Shown here piece after piece: positions 26,709 through 35,286 of a stretch of DNA of 64,000 bases. Source of the stretch: Pseudomonadota bacterium (GTDB lineage Bacteria; Pseudomonadota; Gammaproteobacteria; Burkholderiales; Burkholderiaceae_B); contig JAEXOO010000014.1 of assembly GCA_023439305.1 (NCBI GenBank), forward strand, positions 1-64,000, in the 5' to 3' direction. The notes under the pieces are model-generated. The model made no database searches. It had not been told where the DNA came from and saw nothing but the letters and a program-made list of their open reading frames with translations. Positions within the stretch are counted from its first letter, which is position 1, and each line of letters opens with the position of its first letter. The translations under genes and the position numbers were made by a program.

Positions 26709-28142
26709 ATGACCGAACGCATCGACATTCCCGAGCTGGTGCAGTTGGGCGCCGCCGAACTGCATGCCGGCCTGATGGCCGGCAACTACAGCCGCGCTGA
26801 CATCGCCGGGCAATACCTGCAACACCTGGATCGGGTCAACCCCCTGCTCAATGCGCTGATCCATGTGGATCGCCAGGCCTGGGAGCAACCGCAGACCCGG
26901 GAGCTGTCCGCCATGGCGGCCGTGCCCGTATCCATCAAGGACAATCTTTGGGTGCAGGACTGGCCCGTCAGCAACGGCTCACGCCTGTTCGAATCGTTCC
27001 GCGCCCCCCAGGACGCCCTGGCAGTTGCCCGCCTGCGAGCCGCCGGCGCCGCCCTGATCGGAGTGAGCAACTGCTCCGAATTCGCCTGCAAGGGCAACAC
27101 GAGCAATCTGCTTCATGGCGCAACCCGCAATCCCCGTGATCTGTCCTGCACGCCTGGCGGATCCTCAGGCGGCGCGGCCGCGGCCGTGGCGGCCGGTCTG
27201 TGCGCCGTGGCGATAGGTACCGACGCCGGCGGCTCGGTGCGCCGCCCTGCCGCGCACGCCGGGGTCGTGGGCTTCAAGCCCAGCGCCGGCCTGATCGCCC
27301 ATGGCCCGGGCTTTGCCGAGCCTGTCTACGGCAACAGCGTGATAGGACTGATGGCGCGCAGCGCGCGTGACATCGCCTGGACCTTCGACCATTTGCTGGG
27401 CTATGACGCCCGCGATCCGGACAGCGTGAGCCCGCAGCATCTACGCCCCCATTCACCTGCACGCCGCCTGAAGCTGGCCCTGAGCCCCCGGCTGGGACTG
27501 GGCTTCGCCGTGGATCCCTTGGTCGCCCGACGCGTAGAACAAGCGGCCGCCGTGCTGGCGGAAGCGGGACACCAGGTAGAGCTGATCGACCCGCCCTGGC
27601 ACGGTCCGGTGCAGGAGTCCGACCTGATGCCGCTGCAACTGGCCGGGCTGGCCACGCTGTATGGCGAGCAGTTCCGCCGGGATCGCACGCAGTTCGATCC
27701 CGACATCGCCGCCCAGATCGAGGCTGGACTGTCCTTGCCGGCCATCCAGGTCACTGCCGCGCTGGAGTTGCGCAAGCATCTGTACACCACCTTGAATACG
27801 CTGTTTGCCGGCGTAGACGCGTTGTTAACGCCCACGACGCCCTGCGTGGCCTGGCCGGTGGAACGCAACAGCCCCGAGCAGATCGAAGGACGTCCGGCCG
27901 ATCCGCGCGGGCACGCGGTGTTCACCCCTTTGTTCAATCACGCCTATCTGCCAGCCTGCTCCGTACCCTGCGGCCTGGCCGAGCGCGGTCTGCCTGCGGG
28001 CCTACAGATCATCGGTCCGCTGTATGCCGATCACATCGTGCTGGATCTGGCGGCCGAAGTGGAAGACCTGTTGGGCCGTCCGTTCCGCTCGCCGTCCATC
28101 GTGCTGGACGGCCCATCGCTTTCGGAGACTCCTGCATCATGA
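26709..28142 (+). CDS. Amidase (amidase-signature family)
   Basis: This 477-residue serine amidase has the Ser-cisSer-Lys triad: Lys77 (VSIKDN), Ser152 (CTPGGSSGG) and Ser176 (GTDAGGSVRRPAA). It hydrolyses carboxamides or carbamoyl groups. Length and overall pattern fit AtzE/GatA-like catabolic amidases. It starts 14 bp after the amidohydrolase and its stop overlaps the start of the hydantoinase gene (ATGA at 28139-28142). Its likely job is hydrolysis of a linear amide or carbamoyl product of the ring-opening enzymes. That order is an inference. Confidence 0.88.
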   Translation: MTERIDIPELVQLGAAELHAGLMAGNYSRADIAGQYLQHLDRVNPLLNALIHVDRQAWEQPQTRELSAMAAVPVSIKDNLWVQDWPVSNGSRLFESFRAPQDALAVARLRAAGAALIGVSNCSEFACKGNTSNLLHGATRNPRDLSCTPGGSSGGAAAAVAAGLCAVAIGTDAGGSVRRPAAHAGVVGFKPSAGLIAHGPGFAEPVYGNSVIGLMARSARDIAWTFDHLLGYDARDPDSVSPQHLRPHSPARRLKLALSPRLGLGFAVDPLVARRVEQAAAVLAEAGHQVELIDPPWHGPVQESDLMPLQLAGLATLYGEQFRRDRTQFDPDIAAQIEAGLSLPAIQVTAALELRKHLYTTLNTLFAGVDALLTPTTPCVAWPVERNSPEQIEGRPADPRGHAVFTPLFNHAYLPACSVPCGLAERGLPAGLQIIGPLYADHIVLDLAAEVEDLLGRPFRSPSIVLDGPSLSETPAS

Positions 28143-29563
28143 GCCTTGACCTCTCTTTTGATCTGGTCATACGTCATGCCGATGTGGCCACCGCCAACGA
28201 TCGCTTTACCTGCGACATCGGCATACGTGACGGTCGCATCGAAGCCCTGGCCCTGAACCTGCCCGCGGGACGCGACGAAATCGACGCGACCGGCCTGCTG
28301 ACGCTGCCGGGCGGAATCGACGCCCACTGTCATCTGGACCAACCTATGCCTGAAGGCATGAGCATGGCCGATGACTTCTACACCGGCACCCGCTCGGCCG
28401 CCTGCGGCGGCACTACCACCGTCATCCCCTTTGCCGCCCAGCAGAAAGGCCAGTCGCTGCTGGCGGCCGTACAGGACTATCACCAGCGGGCCGACGGTAA
28501 AGCCGTGGTGGATTATGGCTTTCACCTGATCGTGAGCGATCCGTCCCCGCAGGTGCTGCAGCAAGAGCTGCCCGCCCTGATCCGCGCCGGTCATACGTCC
28601 TTCAAAGTCTATATGACCTACGACGACCTGAAGCTGAATGATCACCAGATGCTGGACGTGCTGAGCGTGGCGCGCGGCAATGGCGCGCTGGTCATGATTC
28701 ACGCCGAAAATGCCGACTGCATCGCCTGGCTCACTGAACGGCTGGAGCAGGCCGGCCGTACCGAGCCTTACTACCACGCCGTCTCGCGCCCGCCGCTGGT
28801 CGAACGCGAGGCCGCCCACCGGGCTATCTCGCTGGCCGAGCTGGTAGACACGCCCATTTTGCTGGTACATGTTTCCGGTCCGGAAGCCATCGAGCAGATT
28901 CGCTGGGCCCGGCAGCGCGGCCTGGACGTACACGGGGAAACCTGCCCCCAATATCTGTATCTGACAGCCGACGACTTGCGCCAGGACGGCTACCTGGGCG
29001 CCAAATGCGTCTGTAGTCCGCCGCCTCGCGATGCCGGCAGCCAGCAGGAAGTCTGGCGCGCCCTGGCCGACGGGCTGTTCTCGGTCTTCTCGTCCGACCA
29101 CGCCCCTTTCCGCTACGACGACCCCCGCGGCAAGTACCTGGGCGGCCGCGCCCAGCCCTTTCGTCACATTCCCAACGGCATACCCGGCCTGGAAACCCGC
29201 CTGCCCTTGCTGTTTTCGGGCGCTGTCGCGGGCGGCCGCTTCGACATCCACCGTTTCGTGGCGCTGACCGCCACCAACCCCGCCCGACTGTACGGCCTGT
29301 ACCCGCGCAAAGGAACGATCGCCGTCGGGGCAGATGCGGACATCGCGCTGTGGGATCCGAAACGCCGCGTGGTCATCCGCAACGAAAACCTGCATCACGA
29401 CGTGGACTACACCCCCTACGAAGGGCTGGAGGTGACCGGCTGGCCGGTCACCACGCTGGTCCGAGGGCAGGTGGTGTGCCGCGACGGGCAGTTCTTGGGG
29501 CAGGCCGGCCAAGGCCGTTTCCTGCCGCGTCATCAACCCAACACACGGATGGCCGCAGGCTGA
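28139..29563 (+). CDS. Dihydropyrimidinase / D-hydantoinase
   Basis: This 474-residue cyclic amidohydrolase opens 5- or 6-membered cyclic ureides or imides to N-carbamoyl acids. All binuclear-centre residues are present: His63 and His65 (DAHCHLD), carboxylated Lys156 (SFKVYMTYDD), the His of IHAEN, the His of LLVHVSG and the Asp of FSSDHAPF. Translationally coupled to the amidase. It is followed by a transporter and a racemase-like gene, a common hydantoin-utilisation arrangement. Exact ring substrate is not determinable by eye. Confidence 0.9.
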   Translation: MSLDLSFDLVIRHADVATANDRFTCDIGIRDGRIEALALNLPAGRDEIDATGLLTLPGGIDAHCHLDQPMPEGMSMADDFYTGTRSAACGGTTTVIPFAAQQKGQSLLAAVQDYHQRADGKAVVDYGFHLIVSDPSPQVLQQELPALIRAGHTSFKVYMTYDDLKLNDHQMLDVLSVARGNGALVMIHAENADCIAWLTERLEQAGRTEPYYHAVSRPPLVEREAAHRAISLAELVDTPILLVHVSGPEAIEQIRWARQRGLDVHGETCPQYLYLTADDLRQDGYLGAKCVCSPPPRDAGSQQEVWRALADGLFSVFSSDHAPFRYDDPRGKYLGGRAQPFRHIPNGIPGLETRLPLLFSGAVAGGRFDIHRFVALTATNPARLYGLYPRKGTIAVGADADIALWDPKRRVVIRNENLHHDVDYTPYEGLEVTGWPVTTLVRGQVVCRDGQFLGQAGQGRFLPRHQPNTRMAAG

Positions 29564-29636
29564 GACCCATCCCGAACACGACCGGCGCCGCCAACAGCAG
29601 ATCTAAAAAGGCGCCACCACCCCGGAGGAGTACGAC

Positions 29637-30974
29637 ATGCAGCACGAGACATCCAAAAAGCGCAGCAGCCGCCTACGCGTGGCCATCGCCGGACTGGTAG
29701 GCACCAGCCTGGAGTTCTACGACCACTTTATCTACGGCGCGGCTGCCGCGCTGGTTTTCCCCAGTATTTTCTTTCCCCAGGAAGACCCCAAGATCGCCCT
29801 GATCCTGTCCCTGCTCACCTATGCCCTGGCCTTTCTCGCCCGCCCGCTGGGAGCGGCTATCTTTGGGCACTTCGGCGACCGCATCGGCCGGCGGGCCATC
29901 CTGATGGTCACCCTGGTGCTGATGGGCAGCGCCACCTTTCTGATCGGCCTGCTGCCAACCTATCAGACTCTGGGTCTGGGCGCGCCCGTGCTGCTGTGCC
30001 TGCTACGCCTGTTGCAAGGCATTGCACTGGGTGGGGAATGGGGCGGGGCCGCGCTGATGGTCAGCGAGACGGCCGGCCAGAACCACAAGCGTAAAGGTTT
30101 TCTGGGCAGCCTGATCCAGGTTGCCGCGCCGATCGGCTTTCTGCTGGCCAACGGCATGTTCGCTCTGGTCACCAACGTGGTGACTGACGAGGACTTCCTG
30201 GCCTGGGGCTGGCGCATCCCCTTTCTGGCCAGCGCCCTGCTGGTCGTGGTGGGCATCTATATCCGCCGCTCGCTGGATGAATCGCCCGAATTCCTGGAAA
30301 ACCAGAAAAAGCAGCAGGCCCAGCCAGTCGCGCACGAGCATGCTCCACTGAGCGAAGTCTTGCGCCATCACTGGGGCAAGCTGCTGGTGGCCATCGGCTC
30401 GCGCGCCGGCAGCGACATCGCTTTCTATATTTTCGGCTTGTTCCTGCAGGTCTACCTGATCCGGCGCGGACTGCCCAAGTCGCTGGCGCTGGAAGCCGCC
30501 ATGATGGCCGCCTTCTCGCAGATCGTGGGCATACCGCTCTTTGGCTGGCTGACCGATAAAATCGGCGCCCGCCGGCTGTTGATAGGCGGGGCCATCGCCG
30601 GCGCGATCTGGTCTTTCGTATTTTTCCGCATGGTCGACACCAACGAGCCTTACCTGATCATCCTGGCATCCATGATCGGGCTGTTCATCCACGCCGCCCT
30701 CTGGGCGCCACTGGCGACCTTTCTGCCGTCCATGTTTCCGGTCCAGGTGCGTTACACCGGCGCCGGGCTTGGCTTCCAGGCCGCCGGCATCGTGGGCGGC
30801 GCCCTGGCTCCCGTCATCGCAACGTCACTGCTCAATGAATACGATACGAGTCTGGCCGTCGCCGTCTATGTCGCCGTGGGGCTGATCTTTACCGTAGTGG
30901 CCGTCGGCGCCTACCGCGATCACGACACTCAGCCGGCCGCGCAAGCCTCCCCTCAACCGGGCGCCAGCGCCTGA
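29637..30974 (+). CDS. MHS-family MFS transporter (metabolite:H+ symporter)
   Basis: This 445-residue inner-membrane permease has twelve predicted spans. Family marks of the ShiA/ProP-like metabolite:H+ symporters are GTSLEFYDHFIYG in TM1, LARPLGAAIFGHFGDRIGRR in the TM2-3 loop and GGEWGGAALMVSE in TM4-5. It starts behind GGAGGAGTACGAC 73 bp after the hydantoinase gene and is the natural uptake system for the cluster's substrate. Confidence 0.9.
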   Translation: MQHETSKKRSSRLRVAIAGLVGTSLEFYDHFIYGAAAALVFPSIFFPQEDPKIALILSLLTYALAFLARPLGAAIFGHFGDRIGRRAILMVTLVLMGSATFLIGLLPTYQTLGLGAPVLLCLLRLLQGIALGGEWGGAALMVSETAGQNHKRKGFLGSLIQVAAPIGFLLANGMFALVTNVVTDEDFLAWGWRIPFLASALLVVVGIYIRRSLDESPEFLENQKKQQAQPVAHEHAPLSEVLRHHWGKLLVAIGSRAGSDIAFYIFGLFLQVYLIRRGLPKSLALEAAMMAAFSQIVGIPLFGWLTDKIGARRLLIGGAIAGAIWSFVFFRMVDTNEPYLIILASMIGLFIHAALWAPLATFLPSMFPVQVRYTGAGLGFQAAGIVGGALAPVIATSLLNEYDTSLAVAVYVAVGLIFTVVAVGAYRDHDTQPAAQASPQPGASA

Positions 30975-31034
30975 CCCCCTGCCCCACACGCCGCCGCTCC
31001 ATCTTGCCTGGAAGCGGCGGCTAGGTAATCGCTC

Positions 31035-31778
31035 ATGCACATACTGATACTGAACCCCAACACATCTCATAGTGTCTCCGACCTGATCCAGGCCGAAGCC
31101 CTGCGCAGCGCCGGCCCCGACACGACCCTGGAGGTACGCACCGCTCCTTTCGGGGTGGCCTACATCGAAACCCGGCTGGAAGCCGTGATCGGCGCCTACG
31201 CCGCTGTCTGCATGGCCACGGACCATCCCTCTGCCTACGATGCCGTCGTGGTGGGCGCATTCGGCGATCCGGGTCTGCAGGGACTGAAAGAGCTGCTGGA
31301 CACGCCCGTAGTCGGCATGACAGAAGCAGCGCTCATGAGCGCCGCCCTGCTGGGCCAGCGCTTTTCCATTATTGCCATCTCCAACCGCATCCAGGCGTGG
31401 TACGCGGAGTGCGTGGCCTACAACGGAATGACATCGCGCTTGGCCAGCATACGCAGCCTGGACCAACCCCTGGCCGATGTGGGCAGCATCCAGCAGGATC
31501 ATGGCCAGACGCTGCAGCGTCTGTGCCTGCAGGCCGTGAAAGAAGACGGTGCCGATGTGATCATCCTGGCCGGCGCGCCGCTGGCTGGATTGGCGCGCAG
31601 CCTGCAAGGCACCCTGCCTGTACCCGTGGTCGATGGCGTCTCCAGCGCTGTCCGGCATTGCCAGACCCTGTACGCCCTGCAGGCGGGCACAGCCTGCGCC
31701 GGCAGTTTCGCGCGCCCGCCGCTCAAGCCCAACACCGGCCTGCCCGCCGGACTGGCGGCGCAGCTGAGCGGCCGATAA
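31035..31778 (+). CDS. Hydantoin-racemase homologue lacking both catalytic cysteines
   Basis: This 247-residue protein of the Asp/Glu/hydantoin racemase superfamily begins MHILILNPNTSHSVSDLI and keeps the FGDPGL and DGVSSAVRH blocks. Racemases of this family use two cysteines for proton transfer, in ACFGDPGL and LGCAGM. Here the aligned residues are Ala (VGAFGDPGL) and Gly (ILAGAPLAG). Standard two-base racemisation is therefore not possible. It may be a hydrolase, decarboxylase or isomerase of altered chemistry, or a binding protein. It is the last gene of the cluster, 60 bp after the transporter. The reading frame is intact, so it does not look like a pseudogene. Confidence 0.85.
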   Translation: MHILILNPNTSHSVSDLIQAEALRSAGPDTTLEVRTAPFGVAYIETRLEAVIGAYAAVCMATDHPSAYDAVVVGAFGDPGLQGLKELLDTPVVGMTEAALMSAALLGQRFSIIAISNRIQAWYAECVAYNGMTSRLASIRSLDQPLADVGSIQQDHGQTLQRLCLQAVKEDGADVIILAGAPLAGLARSLQGTLPVPVVDGVSSAVRHCQTLYALQAGTACAGSFARPPLKPNTGLPAGLAAQLSGR

Positions 31779-31816
31779 GCCCGCATCCATCACTAGCGAC
31801 AGCGCACAGTTTCTGC

Positions 31817-32284
31817 TCAGCGCCGCTGCTGGCTCTCCAGCGTCACTTCTTTCTGCGCCTGGCGCTCCTGCTCGGGCCAGACGCTCTTGATGTAGGCCAG
31901 TACAGCCACGATGTCCTGATCGGGCAGGACACCGGCATAGGCCGGCATGTCGCTGCGATAGCCCTGGGGCGCAGTGCGTCCCGGAACCAGACCGTTACGG
32001 GTGATGTCCAGCAGTACGGCGTCGGCATGATGCCAGGTGTGTCCACTGGCGTCGTGTGGGGGGGCCGGCAGACGGCCGTCAGGAAGGCGGCGGCGCCAAT
32101 CGGGCTGGCCTTCCAATTGCGCCCCGTGACAGGAGGCGCAATTCTGCGCATAAACAAGTTTGCCGCGCAGCACCAGCGCCTGGTCATCCGGAGATATATA
32201 AGAAGCGGACGGTCCTGACAAGGCCGCGTAAGCAAGCGCTGCCAAGGCCGTCGCTCCGCCCAGCCACAGGTATTTTTTATGCAT
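31817..32284 (-). CDS. Monohaem class I c-type cytochrome
   Basis: This 155-residue exported or membrane-anchored cytochrome has an N-terminal hydrophobic segment (LWLGGATALAALAYAAL), one haem motif CASCH at about residues 48-52 and a distal Met in SDMPAYAGVLPDQD. It ends in a charged Gln/Arg-rich tail. The ATG at 32284 was preferred over an in-frame TTG 21 bp upstream; neither has a strong ribosome site. The redox partner is not evident. It is transcribed away from the tRNA gene and convergent with the racemase-like gene. Confidence 0.85.
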   Translation of the reverse strand: MHKKYLWLGGATALAALAYAALSGPSASYISPDDQALVLRGKLVYAQNCASCHGAQLEGQPDWRRRLPDGRLPAPPHDASGHTWHHADAVLLDITRNGLVPGRTAPQGYRSDMPAYAGVLPDQDIVAVLAYIKSVWPEQERQAQKEVTLESQQRR

Positions 32285-32360
32285 GGCAGAGATGATGCTG
32301 ATCAATGATTAGTGGGCTCTCCGAACCTTACCATGCTCATCAAGCTTGCATGCGGGCAAT

Positions 32361-32389
32361 AAAAAAGCAGCCTTAAAGGCTGCTTTTTT
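32361..32389 (-). terminator. Bidirectional terminator downstream of tRNA-Arg
   Basis: A symmetrical hairpin with stem GCAGCCT / AGGCTGC and flanking A6 and T6 tracts can act in both directions. It lies 10 bp past the tRNA 3' end on the minus strand. Confidence 0.85.
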
Positions 32390-32398
32390 ATTGCATTC

Positions 32399-32473
32399 TG
32401 GCGCGACCGACAGGAATCGAACCTGTATCGAGAGCTTCGGAAACTCTAATTCTATCCATTGAACTACGGTCGC
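32399..32473 (-). tRNA. tRNA-Arg (anticodon CCG)
   Basis: The reverse strand folds as a complete tRNA. The acceptor arms are GCGACCG / CGGTCGC, the anticodon stem AGAGT / GCTCT encloses the loop TTCCGAA, and the T loop is GTTCGAT. The discriminator G and an encoded CCA end the gene. The anticodon CCG reads the Arg codon CGG. Confidence 0.95.
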
Positions 32474-32576
32474 CAAGTTCGCTATTGTAGCCCGAGATCG
32501 GATTTTTTTTCAGCAACTATCCGCTGTACGCATAAGCGGCTTTGCAAGATGCGAATACAAGAGCGGCACACTTCGT

Positions 32577-32582
32577 TATAAT
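32577..32582 (+). promoter_or_regulatory. Possible -10 element of the dihaem cytochrome gene
   Basis: A TATAAT hexamer lies 132 bp before the start codon at 32714 and would give a long leader. No matching -35 was found. The rest of the gap 32474-32713 shows no gene. Confidence 0.35.
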
Positions 32583-32713
32583 CGGTGGTTGCGCGACCCG
32601 GGTACGTGTGAAGACACGCGCCCGCACGCTCGAATATTCGCAGGCGCAAGCCTTCGCTGGCGGCCATTATTGGCCCTCCCGTCTTTTCTTGTACGAACTC
32701 GCAGGATCCGATA

Positions 32714-33616
32714 ATGAGCAACACGGAACAAAAACCCGAAGAACACAACGAGGGTCACCAAGCCATGATCAAAACCCCTAAACAATTGCTCGTGACCGTG
32801 GCTCTGGCATTTCTGGTGCCCATCGCGATCATTGTCATGCTGGTCAATCTGGTCACGGCCACCATGGGCAGCGGTGCCGGCTCCAACGCCTTGTCGCCCG
32901 AAGCCATCGCCGAACGCATTCAGCCTGTCGCCGGCTTCAAGCTGGTGGACGCCAACGCCGTCAAGGAACTGAAAACCGGCCAGCAAGTGTATGAAACAAC
33001 CTGTACGGCATGTCACGGCGCCGGCATTGCCGGTGCGCCCAAATTCGGCGACAAAGGTGCCTGGGCCGGCCTGATCAAGCAAGGCCAGCCCGCCTTGGTG
33101 GACGCCGCCATTCACGGTATCCGCGCCATGCCCCCCAAGGGCGGCAACCCCTCGCTGGACGACGTGGAAGTGGCCCGTGCCGTGGTCTACATGGCCAATG
33201 CCGCCGGCGCTGACTTCAAGGAACCCGAAGCGCCCGGCGCTGCAGGAGCCGACGCCAAAGCCGAGGACAAGCCTGCCGACGTAAATACCGCCGCCAAGGC
33301 CAGCGAAGCCCCCAAGGCTGCCGAACCCGCCACCGAAAAACCAGCGGCTGCCGCGGCAGCCGACACCGCCAAGGTCGATCCCGCCGGCATCAAGCTGTAC
33401 GACACCGTCTGCTTCGCCTGCCACGCTGCCGGCATCGCCGGTGCGCCCAAGTTCGGCGATCAAGCCGCCTGGAAGCCCTACATCGAATCCGGCATGGACA
33501 CCATGGTTCAGAAGGCCATCCACGGCGTAGGCGCCATGCCTCCCCGAGGCGGGTCGCAAGCGTCGGACGACGAAATTCGCGCTGCTGTCCAGCACATGGT
33601 CAACGCGGCCAAGTAA
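32714..33616 (+). CDS. Dihaem membrane-anchored c-type cytochrome
   Basis: This 300-residue protein has one N-terminal membrane segment (LLVTVALAFLVPIAIIVMLVNLV, about residues 25-47) and two cytochrome c domains. The haem motifs are CTACH (Cys97-His101) and CFACH (Cys233-His237). Each is followed by GAGIAGAPKFGD or AAGIAGAPKFGD and by an axial-Met segment (RAMPPKGG, GAMPPRGG). A low-complexity Ala/Glu/Lys/Pro linker joins them. The two domains are clearly an internal duplication of the cytochrome c5 type. It is likely an electron carrier to a terminal oxidase or reductase. A strong terminator follows. Confidence 0.88.
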   Translation: MSNTEQKPEEHNEGHQAMIKTPKQLLVTVALAFLVPIAIIVMLVNLVTATMGSGAGSNALSPEAIAERIQPVAGFKLVDANAVKELKTGQQVYETTCTACHGAGIAGAPKFGDKGAWAGLIKQGQPALVDAAIHGIRAMPPKGGNPSLDDVEVARAVVYMANAAGADFKEPEAPGAAGADAKAEDKPADVNTAAKASEAPKAAEPATEKPAAAAAADTAKVDPAGIKLYDTVCFACHAAGIAGAPKFGDQAAWKPYIESGMDTMVQKAIHGVGAMPPRGGSQASDDEIRAAVQHMVNAAK

Positions 33617-33637
33617 TATCGGCTGCGCCCACGAAAA

Positions 33638-33666
33638 AGCCCGCTTCACTGAAGCGGGCTTTTTTT
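33638..33666 (+). terminator. Rho-independent terminator after the dihaem cytochrome gene
   Basis: A perfect 10-bp stem (AGCCCGCTTC / GAAGCGGGCT) with loop ACT is followed by a T-run. The A-run on the other side lets it also serve the convergent minus-strand gene. Confidence 0.95.
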
Positions 33667-33705
33667 ATATCAGCAGGCCAACATCATGGCCTGCAAGCCG
33701 TTGCT

Positions 33706-35241
33706 TTACTGCGCCCGGCATTGCGGCAAGGCCGTCAGGGACAAGCCCAATTGCACTCGGCGCTGCAGCCAAGGGCTGGCACGATAGCGCATGTCACCCG
33801 TCACGACCTGCAAAGTATGCAAAACATCCAGCAAGTCGCGCGAGCCGACCGCGTCGCCCATGGACAGAGGGCCATTATGCGGATAGCCCAGGCCCAGGCG
33901 CACAGCGGCGTCAATGTCCGAGGGCGTGGCGATCTGCTGCTGCGCGATGTCGCTGGCGATGTTCACGATGGTGGCCACCAGGCGCTGCGCCACAAAGCCG
34001 GCAGAATCTTCGATCACGCTGACGGCCGTGCCGTCCCGTGCCAACAAGGCCCAGGCTTGATCCCGCCATTGAGGCGTCGTGGCGGCCGAACACATCAGCA
34101 CGCGGCGGCGCCCCTGTTCCAGCCCGAACAACGTATCCAGGGCCACGGCGCGGGCCGGATCCAATCCATGTCGGGCCACCAAGGTAGCGACATCCTCGCC
34201 GTAAGGCGTCAACAGTATCAAGGCGTCGGCAGGCGGCTGCTCGCCCTGCACTACCGTCGCCCCCAACTGAGCAAGCAGATGCTGCGCCCGCTCGCGACCC
34301 TGCGCGTGATAAGGCGCTACCCAGACAGCGGCCGTTTGCTCGAGCACCGGCGCGGCAGGCTCGTCAGGTAACTGCTTCTTGCCATCCACATAGGTATAGA
34401 AGCCTTCGCCGCTCTTGCGTCCGAACAGCTTGCCAGCGTGGCGCACCGCCGTGATCGGCGAAGGGCGGAAGCGGGGCTCGTCATAGAATTGCCGATAAAT
34501 GGACTCCATCACCGGATGGGACACATCCAGGGCGGTCAGATCCAGCAACTCGAACGGCCCCATGCGAAAACCGGCCTGTTCTCGCATGATGGCGTCGATC
34601 TGGTAGAACGGCGCCACGCATTCCTGAGCGATCTTCAGTCCTTCGATATTCATGCCGCGTCCAGCATGGTTCACGATGAAGCCGGGCATGTCCTTCGCGC
34701 GTACCGGGGTATGGCCCATATCGCGCGAGACCTGCATCAACGCATCACCTACCTCGGACCGGGTGCGCAGGCCGTCAATGACCTCCACAACCTTCATCAA
34801 GGGGACGGGATTGAAGAAGTGATAGCCCGCCACGCGTTCGGGGTGGCGGCATGCCTGAGCAATCGCGGTGATCGACAGGGACGAGGTATTGGAGGCCAGC
34901 ACGCAGTCGGGCGACACGATATCTTCCAGCTGCTGCAGCAGGCCTTGCTTGACATCCAGCCGCTCCACAATGGCTTCAACTACCAGGTCGGCGCCGGCCA
35001 AGTCCTGCAGATCCGACGCCACCTGCAGGCCGGCCTGCGCGGTTTGGATCTGCTCGGCGCTGAGCTTGCCCTTTTCCTGCAGACGACGCCAGACCGAGCG
35101 CAAGTCCGCCAGGGCAGCCTGCACGGAATCGGGATTCACGTCGTACAACCAGACCTGCTTGCCTGCCTGGGCGGCAATCTGGGCGATGCCGCGCCCCATG
35201 GCGCCGGCGCCGACAATGCCGATGGTGTGTATCTGTTTCAT
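33706..35241 (-). CDS. 3-Hydroxyacyl-CoA dehydrogenase (PaaH/PaaC-like)
   Basis: This 511-residue NAD-dependent dehydrogenase oxidises 3-hydroxyacyl-CoA to 3-oxoacyl-CoA. The N-terminal Rossmann motif is IGIVGAGAMGRGIAQ and the catalytic block is GYHFFNPVPLMKVVEV with NTSSLSIT. Two C-terminal 3HCDH helical domains follow (FIVNHAGRGMN... and VAQRLVATIVNIASD...), making it longer than the single-domain enzymes and like the phenylacetate-pathway type. The ATG at 35241 was chosen; an upstream TTG is open but unsupported. It lies 45 bp downstream of a CaiB-type CoA-transferase and is likely co-transcribed with it. Confidence 0.9.
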   Translation of the reverse strand: MKQIHTIGIVGAGAMGRGIAQIAAQAGKQVWLYDVNPDSVQAALADLRSVWRRLQEKGKLSAEQIQTAQAGLQVASDLQDLAGADLVVEAIVERLDVKQGLLQQLEDIVSPDCVLASNTSSLSITAIAQACRHPERVAGYHFFNPVPLMKVVEVIDGLRTRSEVGDALMQVSRDMGHTPVRAKDMPGFIVNHAGRGMNIEGLKIAQECVAPFYQIDAIMREQAGFRMGPFELLDLTALDVSHPVMESIYRQFYDEPRFRPSPITAVRHAGKLFGRKSGEGFYTYVDGKKQLPDEPAAPVLEQTAAVWVAPYHAQGRERAQHLLAQLGATVVQGEQPPADALILLTPYGEDVATLVARHGLDPARAVALDTLFGLEQGRRRVLMCSAATTPQWRDQAWALLARDGTAVSVIEDSAGFVAQRLVATIVNIASDIAQQQIATPSDIDAAVRLGLGYPHNGPLSMGDAVGSRDLLDVLHTLQVVTGDMRYRASPWLQRRVQLGLSLTALPQCRAQ

Positions 35242-35286
35242 GTTTATCAACCTGATCAATAAGCAAATAAAATACGAAAGTCGCCG

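Noticed and set aside
28031..29536. 501-codon minus-strand frame
   Set aside because: Lies opposite the hydantoinase gene, whose active-site residues are complete. The antisense protein has no family features.
31035..31778. Pseudogene status of the racemase homologue
   Set aside because: Length, start and family blocks are intact and both substitutions are clean codon changes, so it looks like a functional divergent protein.
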